Part shown: one piece after another, positions 24,353-37,754 of the stretch
Position numbering within the stretch: position 1 is the stretch's first letter
Layout: every line of letters starts with the position of its first letter
DNA from: Trabulsiella guamensis ATCC 49490
GTDB taxonomy: Bacteria > Pseudomonadota > Gammaproteobacteria > Enterobacterales > Enterobacteriaceae
Direction: 5' to 3'
Assembly: GCF_000734965.1 (NCBI RefSeq)
Contig: NZ_JMTB01000059.1
Coordinates: 62,001-126,000, forward strand
DNA length: 64,000 nt
Translations under genes and position numbers: made by a program
The notes under the pieces: generated by a model
The model's database searches: none
Told to the model about the DNA's origin: nothing
Seen by the model: the letters and a program-made list of their open reading frames with translations, nothing else

Positions 24353-24844
24353 TTATCGCATGATCTTCTCACCGCGGGAAAGACCGACCACCCCGGAGCG
24401 GGCCACTTCAACAATTCGCGCCACATCACGCAATGTGGCAAGAAACGCATCAAGCTTATCGCTGGTACCGGCCAGTTGAACGGTATAGATAGACGGCGTG
24501 ACGTCGATAATTTGCCCACGGAAAATCTCCGTGTTGCGTTTCACCTCTTCGCGACCATATCCGCTGGCCTGCACTTTGACCAGCATGATCTCACGCTCGA
24601 CATGCGCACCCTGCCCCAGCTCGCTTACCCGCAATACATCCACCAGTTTGTGCAGCTGTTTCTCGATCTGTTCAATGACCTGCTCGTCACCGACAGTCTG
24701 AATCGTCATACGCGAGAGAGTCGGGTCATCCGTCGGGGCGACGGTCAGGCTTTCAATGTTATAGCCTCGCTGCGAAAAGAGACCAATGACGCGCGACAAG
24801 GCGCCCGATTCGTTTTCCAGTAATACTGATAATATCCGGCGCAT
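24353..24844 (-). CDS. ilvH: Acetolactate synthase III small (regulatory) subunit
   Basis: 163-residue ACT-domain subunit that confers valine feedback inhibition on IlvI. The start is the ATG at 24844 ([19 protein letters not shown]), three bases after the ilvI stop region. A longer frame to 24874 lies inside ilvI and is not conserved. The first ACT domain (to about residue 78) contains the valine-contact region [20 protein letters not shown]. The C-terminal domain follows. Confidence 0.97.
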   Translation of the reverse strand: MRRILSVLLENESGALSRVIGLFSQRGYNIESLTVAPTDDPTLSRMTIQTVGDEQVIEQIEKQLHKLVDVLRVSELGQGAHVEREIMLVKVQASGYGREEVKRNTEIFRGQIIDVTPSIYTVQLAGTSDKLDAFLATLRDVARIVEVARSGVVGLSRGEKIMR

Positions 24845-24846
24845 AT

Positions 24847-26571
24847 TCAGGTTCTCTCCGTTTTGCTCAGCCACATTTCATCCATTCCGCCACCGCGAAT
24901 TTGCATCGGATAAACGTGTTCACTTCCATCAACAGTGACATCGACAAACACCAGCCGTTGGTTGCGCACCGTCTCCAGCGCTTGCGCCAGCTTCGCTTCC
25001 AGTTCGTCGGGCTGGTTGATCTGAATACCGACGTGCCCATAGGCCTGGGCCAGCGCCACAAAGTCTGGCAGAGACTTCATATAGGATTGCGAGTGGCGAC
25101 CCGAGTAGATCATGTCCTGCCACTGTTTCACCATGCCGAGATATCGATTGTTCAGGTTCACGACCAGCACTGGCAATTCGTACTGTAGCGCCGTCGACAA
25201 TTCCTGAATGTTCATCTGAATACTGCCGTCGCCGGTCACGCAGATCACTGTTTCGTCAGGCAGCGCCATTTTCACGCCAAGCGCGGCGGGCAGGCCAAAA
25301 CCCATGGTGCCGAGACCGCCGGAGTTGATCCAGCGACGCGGTTTATCAAACCGGTAATAGAGCGCAGCGAACATCTGATGCTGACCCACATCTGAGGTGA
25401 CATACGCATCTCCGTCAGTCAGCCGCCAGAGCGTTTCAATGACTGCCTGTGGCTTAATCGTCGGGCTTTGCGTGTCATATTTCAGACTCTGCCGGGCGCG
25501 CCATTGCTCGATTCGCTGCCACCAGTCGCGGATATCATCCAGCGGCTGTACGGTCTCTTCCTGTTCCAGAAGTTCAAGCATTTGTTCCAGCACCAACCGG
25601 GCATCACCAACAATCGGGATATCCGCTGGCACGGTTTTAGAGATCGATGTAGGGTCGATATCAATGTGCAGCACGGTGGCATCCGGACAATATTTAGCCA
25701 GATTGTTGGTGGTGCGGTCATCAAATCGTACGCCAACTGCAAAAATCACATCAGAATGATGCATCGTCATGTTCGCTTCGTACGTCCCGTGCATGCCAAG
25801 CATGCCCAGCGAATGTCGATGCGTCCCGGGAAACGCGCCAAGCCCCATTAAAGAAGAAGCCACCGGAAGATTGAGTTTTTCTGTCAGCGCCTTGAGCGAC
25901 TCGCCACATTCAGCATTAATCGCCCCGCCACCGACATAGACCACCGGCCTTTTTGCCGCCACCAGCGTTTGCAGCGCGCGCTTAATCTGTCCTTTATGGC
26001 CAGTTGTCGTCGGGTTGTAAGAGCGCATGCTCACCGTTTCCGGCCAGGCGTACGGCAACTTATTCTGCGGATTAAGAATATCTTTTGGCAGATCAACCAC
26101 CACCGGTCCCGGACGACCACTGGCCGCCAGCCAGAAGGCTTTTTTCAGCACGCCGGGGATATCTTCGGTTTGTTTGACCAGGAAGCTGTGTTTCACCACC
26201 GGGCGGGAAATCCCCACCATGTCGCACTCCTGAAAGGCATCGTAACCGATGAGCGACGTCGCGACCTGACCAGACAGCACCACCAGCGGGACTGAATCCA
26301 TATAGGCTGTCGCAATGCCGGTAATCGCATTGGTCGCACCTGGGCCTGAAGTGACCAGCACCACGCCCACTTCCCCGGTCGCACGCGCCAGTCCGTCGGC
26401 CATATGCACCGCTGCCTGCTCGTGCCGTACCAGCACATGTTCGATACCGCCGAGGGTATGTAACGCATCGTAGATATCAAGGACAGCCCCACCGGGGTAG
26501 CCGAACACTTGCTTTACGCCCTGATCGACAAGCGATCGGACAACCATCTCGGCTCCAGACAACATCTCCAT
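24847..26571 (-). CDS. ilvI: Acetolactate synthase III large subunit
   Basis: Thiamine-diphosphate- and FAD-dependent enzyme that makes acetolactate or acetohydroxybutyrate, the first common step of valine, leucine and isoleucine synthesis. The start is the ATG at 26571 ([10 protein letters not shown]), preceded by GGAGG eight bases upstream, giving 574 residues as in E. coli. The catalytic glutamate lies in [13 protein letters not shown] near residue 47 and the ThDP motif in [12 protein letters not shown] near 428. It forms the ilvIH operon with ilvH. Confidence 0.97.
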   Translation of the reverse strand: MEMLSGAEMVVRSLVDQGVKQVFGYPGGAVLDIYDALHTLGGIEHVLVRHEQAAVHMADGLARATGEVGVVLVTSGPGATNAITGIATAYMDSVPLVVLSGQVATSLIGYDAFQECDMVGISRPVVKHSFLVKQTEDIPGVLKKAFWLAASGRPGPVVVDLPKDILNPQNKLPYAWPETVSMRSYNPTTTGHKGQIKRALQTLVAAKRPVVYVGGGAINAECGESLKALTEKLNLPVASSLMGLGAFPGTHRHSLGMLGMHGTYEANMTMHHSDVIFAVGVRFDDRTTNNLAKYCPDATVLHIDIDPTSISKTVPADIPIVGDARLVLEQMLELLEQEETVQPLDDIRDWWQRIEQWRARQSLKYDTQSPTIKPQAVIETLWRLTDGDAYVTSDVGQHQMFAALYYRFDKPRRWINSGGLGTMGFGLPAALGVKMALPDETVICVTGDGSIQMNIQELSTALQYELPVLVVNLNNRYLGMVKQWQDMIYSGRHSQSYMKSLPDFVALAQAYGHVGIQINQPDELEAKLAQALETVRNQRLVFVDVTVDGSEHVYPMQIRGGGMDEMWLSKTERT

Positions 26572-26900
26572 GACTTGCCTCCAGGCTCTGTTTGGCGATG
26601 CAGAATTCATTTCCACACGCGCATCTGGCGAGACGAAAACGTCCGCCGGTAATCATATCCAATTAACATAACCGCTCACTTTCAGGCAGGCAATTCGGCC
26701 CGGCCGTAAGAGTGCCTGGCGAAAAAGACGAAATACAAAGGAAGCGCGATGAAAATGGTGAAAAGCTTCAGCTATGCGAAAAGAGAATGGTAATTACTCG
26801 GGATTACGGGAAAAGAACAGGAAATGATCCATTTTTTGCCAGGCACAAAGAGAAACGCACAGGAATAAACAGAATAAAATGCTGTTTATTTTCTCTCTTG
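26572..26900. other. ilvI-leuO intergenic region
   Basis: Gene-free stretch upstream of ilvIH. Near the gene it holds a candidate promoter (listed separately). The more distal 26,700-26,900 part is AT-rich, as expected for the upstream Lrp-binding region known in E. coli, but I cannot place individual Lrp sites. Open frames here have no RBS or family similarity. Confidence 0.5.
26665..26693 (-). promoter_or_regulatory. Candidate ilvIH promoter
   Basis: On the minus strand, TTGCCT (complement of 26688-26693) and TATGTT (complement of 26665-26670) are 17 bases apart and lie about 95-120 bases before the ilvI start. Each matches four of six consensus bases. Activation by Lrp, known for E. coli ilvIH, would explain a weak core. 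Confidence 0.45.
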
Positions 26901-26929
26901 CAAAACAAACAGAGCGACAATGCGCTCTG
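26901..26929 (-). terminator. leuO terminator
   Basis: A 7-bp stem (26910-26916 with 26923-26929) and 6-base loop, followed on the minus strand by TTTGTTTTG. It starts 17 bases after the leuO stop. Confidence 0.75.
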
Positions 26930-26945
26930 CTTGTTATTACGGTTA

Positions 26946-27893
26946 TTATCGCAGACAAATAGAGGTCAGCAGCTCTTCCATCCACTGATGTCCTTTATCC
27001 CGACCAGCCGCCTCATGCCAGGAGAGATAACAGGTTCGGCTATTGAGTTTTAACGGCAGCGGTAATAACTGGAGATCCAGCGAGTCGGAAAACTCTTCTG
27101 CAAGCCAGCGCGGCGCGATTGCCACCATCTGTGTTTGCGACACGACATTCAACACGCTGGTTAATGCCATTCCCTGATAAGCAATGCAGGATTGTTTATC
27201 GGCTGTGTCATACCATGGCTGGCTAAATGATGCGTAACGTTCGAGAGAAACCACGGCATGTTCTTCTTTATACACATCACTTTCTTTAAGCGGACCGCTG
27301 AGACGCGGGTGTTTACGACTGGCGACTAATACCATTTCGTCTTTAAAAAGCGGCGTGCAGGAAAATTCCGGTCGGCGAAACTCTTCATATCCCAGAACAA
27401 ATTCTATTTCCTGGTAGCGCAATTGATGCTCGGTATCCTTATTAAGGGAAGATTTAAAGACCAGGTGGATATTTGGTGCGATATCCCTGACCCGATTAAA
27501 AATAAGCGAGGTCAAAAAGTTATCCAGCGGACTGCAGACACAGAGATTAAAAATGCGCTCGCTACTGACAGGTTCGAATTCAGACCCCGGCAACTCATTT
27601 TGCACCAGTTGCAATGCCTGGCGAACGGCCCCAAACAGCTGATACGCTCTTGCCGTTGGCTGAATACCACGGCCATAACGCACAAACAGTTCATCGTTAA
27701 ACATCACTTTGAGTCGCGCGACAGCGTTGCTCACAGCAGGCTGCGACATTCCCAGCATCTGTGCCGCACGCGTAATATTTTGCTCCTGCATAACCGCGTC
27801 AAAAACGGTTAATAAATTTAAATCCACCATGCGAAGCTGTGGTTTTGTCACCTCCAGCTGTCTTGACTGGCGCTCAATTTTTTCCACGGGCAT
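26946..27893 (-). CDS. leuO: LysR-family regulator LeuO
   Basis: Global LysR-type regulator that antagonises H-NS silencing and controls leuLABCD, bgl, cas and other loci in E. coli and Salmonella. I start it at the ATG at 27893 ([12 protein letters not shown]), with GGAG seven bases upstream, giving 315 residues against 314 in E. coli. The alternative start at 27953 is TTG without a ribosome site. The winged helix-turn-helix ([20 protein letters not shown] ... [13 protein letters not shown]) is followed by the effector domain. The first 20 residues are poorly conserved. It is divergent from leuL across a long AT-rich region, as in E. coli. Confidence 0.96.
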   Translation of the reverse strand: MPVEKIERQSRQLEVTKPQLRMVDLNLLTVFDAVMQEQNITRAAQMLGMSQPAVSNAVARLKVMFNDELFVRYGRGIQPTARAYQLFGAVRQALQLVQNELPGSEFEPVSSERIFNLCVCSPLDNFLTSLIFNRVRDIAPNIHLVFKSSLNKDTEHQLRYQEIEFVLGYEEFRRPEFSCTPLFKDEMVLVASRKHPRLSGPLKESDVYKEEHAVVSLERYASFSQPWYDTADKQSCIAYQGMALTSVLNVVSQTQMVAIAPRWLAEEFSDSLDLQLLPLPLKLNSRTCYLSWHEAAGRDKGHQWMEELLTSICLR

Positions 27894-28460
27894 TTCTAAC
27901 TCCACAGTCACACTAAACTCCCTTTGCATTAATGCAATAATAAATTCTGACAATATGATTTACCATGCATATAAAATATACAAAAGAGAAATAATAAAAA
28001 TTAGGAAAACATAAAGGAACACCAATGACAGCAGACCGTAATGTGCGAAATACTGCCATCCGAGTCTGAAAATCATAGTAATCACTTAATGAGTTAAGTT
28101 TACTCATAAACTAAGTCAATAATCAATGAACTCGAAACACATTAGAAATGTAGTAAAACTAAAATGTATATTTAGTGAAGCGATGTTTAATTAACAATTA
28201 TTTATCAAGTTAATAAAAGTCTTTTTTGAGACTTATTTTCATGATGAATAAATCTCAAATAATCATACAGATATAATTATCGCTCATAGCTGTTTTTCTG
28301 CCCGCTAATTGCAAGCAAAATTCTAAAATTGATTCAAAACATGAAAAATGTCTCGAAGACGTGTTGTGTTATTCTGGCTGCGATGGCCACGTTAGCACAA
28401 TAAGCTAAAGCAACACTCTAAATGCCGCCATTCATCAGGTTGGTTTTCATGGCCGGGGGG
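27894..28460. other. AT-rich leuO-leuL divergent regulatory region
   Basis: A long, strongly AT-rich region between divergent leuO and leuL, where H-NS and LeuO act in E. coli. It contains a 19-bp imperfect dyad with perfect 6-bp arms (28089-28107, ATGAGT ... ACTCAT) and a small A/T-rich hairpin with perfect 6-bp arms (28217-28222 with 28229-28234). No convincing gene is visible. A 64-codon frame on the minus strand (27913-28107) has no ribosome site. Confidence 0.6.
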
Positions 28461-28489
28461 TTGACATCAAACGGCGTATCCAGTACCAC
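28461..28489 (+). promoter_or_regulatory. leuLABCD promoter
   Basis: A perfect -35 TTGACA (28461-28466), a 17-base spacer and a weak -10 TACCAC (28484-28489), at the same position relative to leuL as the E. coli leu promoter (which also has a perfect -35 and weak -10). Confidence 0.75.
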
Positions 28490-28525
28490 TAAAAGCATAC
28501 CGAATTCATCTGGAGTATGACATTA

Positions 28526-28612
28526 ATGAATCGCACGTCACGTTTCACCAGCCTACTACTACTAAACGCCTCTTCTGTGCGCGGTAGTCTGGTGGGCGAC
28601 GTTTTGCGATAA
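28526..28612 (+). CDS. leuL: leu operon leader peptide LeuL
   Basis: A 28-codon leader, too short for most gene callers. It has four consecutive leucine codons at positions 10-13, all the rare CTA, as in E. coli LeuL. The LLLLNASS core and the total length match E. coli; the ends differ. GGAG lies 10 bases before the ATG at 28526; an in-frame ATG at 28517 is too close to it. Ribosome stalling at these codons during leucine shortage should prevent formation of the terminator at 28635-28661. Confidence 0.9.
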   Translation: MNRTSRFTSLLLLNASSVRGSLVGDVLR

Positions 28613-28634
28613 GTCATCTTCCGGTCACGAATCA

Positions 28635-28661
28635 AACCCGCGCCATTGCGCGGGTTTTTTT
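28635..28661 (+). terminator. leu operon attenuator
   Basis: A perfect 9-bp GC-rich stem (28635-28643 with 28648-28656), a 4-base loop and a run of seven T. It lies 22 bases after the leuL stop and before leuA, the classical attenuator position. Confidence 0.92.
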
Positions 28662-28703
28662 ATGCTCGTAGCAAGGCGCCAAAGACAATCAAGGACCTAA
28701 ACC

Positions 28704-31366
<2,663 letters not shown>

Positions 31367-31368
31367 TC

Positions 31369-33386
<2,018 letters not shown>

Positions 33387-33393
33387 TGAGATG

Positions 33394-33417
33394 ACTGGCC
33401 CGCCGCAGCGGGCCAGT
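33394..33417 (+). terminator. leuD/setA convergent hairpin
   Basis: A perfect 10-bp GC-rich stem (33394-33403 with 33408-33417) and a 4-base loop in the short gap between convergent leuD and setA. Neither strand has a T run after the stem, so it may be an mRNA-stabilising or rho-assisted end rather than a strong intrinsic terminator. Confidence 0.5.
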
Positions 33418-33429
33418 AAATGCCAGAAG

Positions 33430-34608
33430 TCACACATCCTTCACGCGAGCGGTGAGAAACAGCGTCACCAGCGAAATCGCGGCAATCGCCCAGTACACGC
33501 GGCCATGGCCGTAGCTTTGTGCCAGCGCCCCCTGAATCACCCCGGCGAGGATCACGCCCGTAGAGATACTGTTAGTAAACAGCGTGGTCGCAGAACCCGC
33601 GCGTCCTGGCATCAGGTCCTGAAACCACAGCATGCCGATACCGGCGATAATACCGATAAAAATGGCGTTAAACCCTTGTAACAGTAACAGTGCCGTATGG
33701 CTGTGGAACAGGATAAGGCCAATATAAAACAACACCCCGGCCATCACTGCGGTGATCATCATCCGCCGTTTGCCGAAGTGTTTGACGTAATATCCGGCAA
33801 GGATCATCGCCGGAATCTCCAGCCCCGCCGCAGTGCCCATCAATACGCCCGCAAGGCTGTCAGGTAGCCCCAGTTCGCTGCTGATCCACAGTGGCATATC
33901 AATGATGTACATGGTGTTGCAGGTCCACATCAATGTGGACGCAATAAATAGCATGCGGACGTTTTTATCGTTCCAGCCGCTGATTTGCGTCACGGCGACG
34001 TCGGCCGGTTGTTCCACTCTCGCCACCGACGGTAGTACCATGGCTACCAGCACCAGGCTCAGCGCGAAAATAGCGGCAGCGATGGAAAACATGATGGTGA
34101 AGCCGTAATTCAGCGCCAGCATGAACGCCAGCGGCGGACCAATCACCCATGCCAGCGACAACTGGGCACGCATGACGGAACTGAACATTACCACCTCGCG
34201 TGCTGAGCTATCCGCATACTCCCGCGCCAGCGCGAACAGCTGCGGCATCGCGGTATTCGCCAGCGATGCCAGCAGCACGCCGCAGGTAATCAGCGTCAGA
34301 TAATGACGGTTAAACGCGAACAGCAGCGCGTTGCCGACGGCCATCAGGCAGCAGAACAGGATTAATTTGCGGCGGTCGCCCTGACTGTCAGAACGTTTTG
34401 CCAGCCACAGGCTGACCAGAATCCCGGCGATGGCGTTAACGGTATAAAACAGACCGACCCAGAAAGGCTGCGCGCCCACTTCGCGGCTCAGAAAGAGACT
34501 CAGCGTCGGTGCCTGCAATGCCCCTGCAATGCCCATCATAAATGCCACCAGCATGAAAGCGGCATAGACACCGTTGAGGCGTCGCCCCATCGTCAATAAC
34601 CACAGCAT
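33430..34608 (-). CDS. setA: Sugar efflux transporter SetA
   Basis: Major facilitator family exporter of glucosides and lactose analogues. In E. coli it lies just downstream of sgrS and helps during glucose-phosphate stress. 392 residues with twelve predicted membrane segments. The MFS loop signature WLAKRSDSQGDRRKL follows the second segment near 66-80. The start is 31 bases beyond the SgrS terminator, so some expression should come from sgrS read-through. Confidence 0.96.
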   Translation of the reverse strand: MLWLLTMGRRLNGVYAAFMLVAFMMGIAGALQAPTLSLFLSREVGAQPFWVGLFYTVNAIAGILVSLWLAKRSDSQGDRRKLILFCCLMAVGNALLFAFNRHYLTLITCGVLLASLANTAMPQLFALAREYADSSAREVVMFSSVMRAQLSLAWVIGPPLAFMLALNYGFTIMFSIAAAIFALSLVLVAMVLPSVARVEQPADVAVTQISGWNDKNVRMLFIASTLMWTCNTMYIIDMPLWISSELGLPDSLAGVLMGTAAGLEIPAMILAGYYVKHFGKRRMMITAVMAGVLFYIGLILFHSHTALLLLQGFNAIFIGIIAGIGMLWFQDLMPGRAGSATTLFTNSISTGVILAGVIQGALAQSYGHGRVYWAIAAISLVTLFLTARVKDV

Positions 34609-34638
34609 GGATCATCCTTAACCGGAAAAAGGGGTACG

Positions 34639-34888
34639 AAAAAAGCCAGCAGAAAACATCTGCTGGCGTGGCAATGTAGCACCAATACTCAGTCACACAT
34701 GATAAGGGCAAGTCAATGAGAATCAGAAGTCGGTTTTGTAACTTCCCACTGCATCAGTTCCTCGAGCATTTTCAACCGCGCTCCTGCTACCTGGCGGGCC
34801 AGCCATGACGCTCCCTGCGTCGCCAAAAAATACTGGCGATAAAACTGGCGTGTGGATGACTCCTGCATAATCACCTCCTCGCTTCATC
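34639..34888 (-). ncRNA. sgrS: Small RNA SgrS
   Basis: Hfq-dependent RNA that base-pairs with ptsG and manXYZ mRNAs during glucose-phosphate stress. On the minus strand, the 5' end is set by similarity to E. coli (GATGAAGC, 34888-34881). The conserved seed GTGTGACTGAGTATTGG is at 34698-34682. The 3' end is a 9-bp terminator stem (34645-34653 with 34659-34667) followed by six T, the Hfq-binding tail. It lies between divergent sgrR and downstream setA, as in E. coli. The 250-base length is slightly above the 227 in E. coli because the sgrT part is longer. Ends are inferred. Confidence 0.92.
34713..34868 (-). CDS. sgrT: Glucose uptake inhibitor SgrT (encoded in SgrS)
   Basis: A 51-codon gene inside the SgrS RNA. 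E. coli SgrT (43 residues) blocks glucose transport by PtsG. Conserved here: RQFYRQYFLAT near residue 7 and KMLEELMQWE near 33. Compared with E. coli there are five additional N-terminal residues (QESST) and a longer, different tail. The ATG at 34868 has a very strong ribosome site (GGAGGTGAT). The stop lies 15 bases before the RNA seed, so the two functions occupy separate segments. Confidence 0.88.
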   Translation of the reverse strand: MQESSTRQFYRQYFLATQGASWLARQVAGARLKMLEELMQWEVTKPTSDSH

Positions 34889-34955
34889 GAAAACCATTAT
34901 TGGCTTAATATAGGGATTAATAAATTGCTGAGTTTTTGTCAGGAGTTCCCCTTTT

Positions 34956-36611
34956 ATGTCTTCTGCTCGCTTGCAACAACAGTTCATCCGTTTATGGCAG
35001 TGCTGCGACGGTAAATCGCAGGAAACCACACTCAATGAGCTGGCTGAATTACTCAGCTGTTCGCGCCGTCACATGCGTACGCTGTTGAATACCATGGAAG
35101 AGCGCGGCTGGCTGACGTGGGAGGCGGAAGCCGGACGCGGCAAGCGCTCGCGGCTGACATTCCTCTATACCGGGCTGGCGCTGCAACAGCAGCGCGCAGA
35201 AGATCTGCTGGAGCAGGATCGTATTGATCAACTGGTGCAACTGGTGGGAGATAAAGCCACCGTCCGCCAGATGCTGGTGTCGCACCTTGGGCGCAGTTTT
35301 CGTCAGGGCAGGCATATTCTGCGTGTCCTGTACTACCGCCCCATGCGCAATTTACTGCCCGGCACACCGCTGCGCCGCTCGGAAACGCATATCGCGAGGC
35401 AGATTTTCAGCGCCCTGACGCGCATAAATGAGGAAAATGGGGAACTGGAAGCGGATATCGCGCACCACTGGCAACAGCTTTCGCCGTTGCACTGGCGTTT
35501 TTTCCTGCGTCCCGGCATCCATTTTCATCACGGACGCGAACTGGACATCGACGACGTCATCACCTCGCTTCAGCGAATCAATAAACTGCCTCTCTATTCC
35601 CACATCACGCAGATCGTCTCTCCCACCGCCTGGACGCTGGACATCCATCTGACGCAGCCCGACCGCTGGCTTCCCTGGCTGCTGGGGCATATCCCGGCGA
35701 TGATCCTGCCAAAAGAGTGGGAGTCGCTGCCCCATTTCTCTTCGAATCCGGTCGGCACTGGCCCCTACGCCGTCGCCCGCAACAACCAGAACCAGCTTAA
35801 AATCCATGCCTTTGATGATTACTTTGGCTACCGGGCGTTGATCGACGAAGTTAACGTCTGGGTATTGCCGGAAATCAGCGAAGAGCTGACCTGTGGGTTG
35901 ACGCTGGAAGGGCCGACCGAGGGCGAAAAAGCGGTGGAGAGCCGTCTGGAAGAAGGGTGTTACTACATGCTGTTTGATGCGCGGTCGCGAAAAGGCGCGC
36001 GTCAGGATGTACGGCAGTGGATAAGCCAGATCCTCTCTCCCGCCAGCCTGGTTTTTCACGCTGACGAACAGTATCAGGGTTACTGGTTTCCGGCGTACGG
36101 CATGCTGCCCCGCTGGCATCATGCCCGCCCCGGTCAGGGCGAAAAACCGGCGGGTCTTGAAGTGCTAACGCTCAGCTATTACCGCGAACATATTGAGCAT
36201 CATTACATCGCCAATATCATGGCGCACTTGCTGGCGCAGCATCAGGTTAAACTTGAGATTCAGGAGCTGGATTACGAAGAGTGGCACCGTGGCGAAGTCG
36301 TGAGCGACATGTGGCTCAACAGCGCAAACTTCACGCTGCCGCTGGATTTCTCCCTGTTCGCCCACCTTTTTGAAGTGCCGCTGTTTCAGAACTGTATTCC
36401 CGCAGAATGGGACAAAGAGGCCGCTCGCTGGCGCGCGGGGGAGATGAATCAGGCGCACTGGAGCCAGCAACTGGTGCAGCAACGAGCCATTATCCCGTTG
36501 ATTCATCACTGGTTAATGATTCAGGGCCAGCGCAGTATGCGCGGGGTGCGCATGAATACGCTGGGCTGGTTCGACTTTAAATCAGCCTGGTTTGCGCCGC
36601 CGGAACCCTGA
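34956..36611 (+). CDS. sgrR: Transcriptional activator SgrR
   Basis: Activates sgrS under glucose-phosphate stress and represses itself. 551 residues, equal to E. coli. The N-terminal winged helix ([20 protein letters not shown]) is fused to a solute-binding-protein-like domain (from about residue 160) that is thought to sense a small molecule. The divergent gap to sgrS is 67 bases, so SgrR must bind within it. CAGGAG precedes the ATG. Confidence 0.97.
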   Translation: MSSARLQQQFIRLWQCCDGKSQETTLNELAELLSCSRRHMRTLLNTMEERGWLTWEAEAGRGKRSRLTFLYTGLALQQQRAEDLLEQDRIDQLVQLVGDKATVRQMLVSHLGRSFRQGRHILRVLYYRPMRNLLPGTPLRRSETHIARQIFSALTRINEENGELEADIAHHWQQLSPLHWRFFLRPGIHFHHGRELDIDDVITSLQRINKLPLYSHITQIVSPTAWTLDIHLTQPDRWLPWLLGHIPAMILPKEWESLPHFSSNPVGTGPYAVARNNQNQLKIHAFDDYFGYRALIDEVNVWVLPEISEELTCGLTLEGPTEGEKAVESRLEEGCYYMLFDARSRKGARQDVRQWISQILSPASLVFHADEQYQGYWFPAYGMLPRWHHARPGQGEKPAGLEVLTLSYYREHIEHHYIANIMAHLLAQHQVKLEIQELDYEEWHRGEVVSDMWLNSANFTLPLDFSLFAHLFEVPLFQNCIPAEWDKEAARWRAGEMNQAHWSQQLVQQRAIIPLIHHWLMIQGQRSMRGVRMNTLGWFDFKSAWFAPPEP

Positions 36612-36649
36612 CGCTTTCAGAATACTTACAAAATCATTACACTAAAGCG

Positions 36650-36729
36650 TTCTCAACGGGGTGCTGAAACAGGCTGAGAAAATACCCGTCGAACCTGATC
36701 CGGATAACGCCGGCGAAGGGATTTGAGGC
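36650..36729 (+). promoter_or_regulatory. TPP riboswitch (thi box) of thiBPQ
   Basis: The conserved thiamine pyrophosphate aptamer: ACGGGGTGC at the 5' side, GCTGAGAAAATACCCGTCGA in the middle, and ACCTGATCCGGATAACGCCG then GCGAAGGGA at the 3' side. P1 pairs CTCAA (36652-36656) with TTGAG (36723-36727). Directly after it, GGATTTGAG can instead pair with CTCAAAATCC (about 36718-36743), which would compete with P1. Thiamine pyrophosphate should reduce expression of the importer. Confidence 0.92.
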
Positions 36730-36770
36730 TTTGCTCAAAATCCTTTGCCACTCTTTCTTTGAGGTGCAAA

Positions 36771-37754
36771 GTGTTAAAAAAATGTCTGCCATTGCTGGCG
36801 CTGCTTGCCGCGCCCGTCTTCGCCAAACCTGTACTCACCGTTTATACCTATGACTCTTTCTCCGCTGACTGGGGCCCCGGTCCGGCGGTCAAGAAAGCCT
36901 TCGAAGCCGACTGTAACTGTGAACTGAAATACGTCACGCTGGAAGATGGTGTCTCCCTGCTTAACCGCCTGCGGATGGAAGGAAAAAACAGCAAAGCAGA
37001 TGTGGTGCTGGGCCTTGATAACAACCTGCTAAATGCGGCGACGCAAACCGGACTGTTCGAAAAAAGCGGCGTCCCGGCACAAAGCGTAAACGTGCCTGGC
37101 GGCTGGAATGATGAAACCTTCGTACCGTTCGACTACGGCTACTTCGCGTTTGTTTACGACAAAAACAAACTGAAAAACCCGCCGAAAAGCCTGAAAGAGC
37201 TGGTTGAAAGCGATCAGAAATGGCGCGTGATCTACCAGGATCCACGCACCAGCACCCCGGGGCTGGGGCTGCTGCTGTGGATGCAAAAAGTCTATGGCGA
37301 TAAAGCGCCGGACGCCTGGCAGAAACTGGCAGCGAAAACGGTCACGGTGACCAAAGGCTGGAGTGAGGCCTACGGCCTGTTCCTGAAAGGCGAAAGTGAT
37401 CTGGTGCTGAGCTACACCACCTCTCCGGCGTATCACATCATCGAAGAGAAAAAAGATAACTTCGCCGCAGCAGCGTTTACGGAAGGTCATTATTTGCAGG
37501 TGGAAGTGGCGGCGCGCACCGCCTCCGGCAAGCAGCCGAAGCTGGCTGAACAGTTCCTGAAATTTATGGTCTCACCGGGCTTCCAGAAGGCGATCCCGAC
37601 CGGTAACTGGATGTACCCGGTCACGGACGTCACGCTGCCCGCCGGTTTCGACCAACTGGTTAAACCGCAAACCACGCTACAATTCACGCCGCAACAGGTG
37701 GCGGCGGAGCGTCAACAGTGGATCAGCACATGGCAACGCGCCGTCAGCCAGTGA
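36771..37754 (+). CDS. thiB: Thiamine/TPP-binding periplasmic protein
   Basis: Periplasmic receptor of the thiamine ABC importer (also called TbpA). I start it at GTG 36771 (MLKKCLPLL), five bases after GAGGTG; this gives 327 residues as in E. coli. The ATG at 36723 lies inside the riboswitch. An 18-residue signal peptide ends at APVFA. The mature part has the family motifs VLTVYTYDSFSADWGPG and SEAYGLFLKGESDLVLSYT. It overlaps thiP by 25 bases. Confidence 0.96.
   Translation: MLKKCLPLLALLAAPVFAKPVLTVYTYDSFSADWGPGPAVKKAFEADCNCELKYVTLEDGVSLLNRLRMEGKNSKADVVLGLDNNLLNAATQTGLFEKSGVPAQSVNVPGGWNDETFVPFDYGYFAFVYDKNKLKNPPKSLKELVESDQKWRVIYQDPRTSTPGLGLLLWMQKVYGDKAPDAWQKLAAKTVTVTKGWSEAYGLFLKGESDLVLSYTTSPAYHIIEEKKDNFAAAAFTEGHYLQVEVAARTASGKQPKLAEQFLKFMVSPGFQKAIPTGNWMYPVTDVTLPAGFDQLVKPQTTLQFTPQQVAAERQQWISTWQRAVSQ

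Noticed and set aside
26712-27053. 113-codon plus-strand frame in the ilvI-leuO gap
   Set aside because: No ribosome site, crosses the leuO terminator and the leuO 3' end, and has a low-complexity charged start. Treated as chance.
27894-27953. N-terminal extension of LeuO from TTG at 27953
   Set aside because: TTG has no ribosome site. The ATG at 27893 has GGAG at good spacing and gives the family length.
27913-28107. 64-codon minus-strand frame upstream of leuO
   Set aside because: No ribosome site, overlaps the leuO start region and begins inside a dyad. The composition matches AT-rich non-coding DNA.
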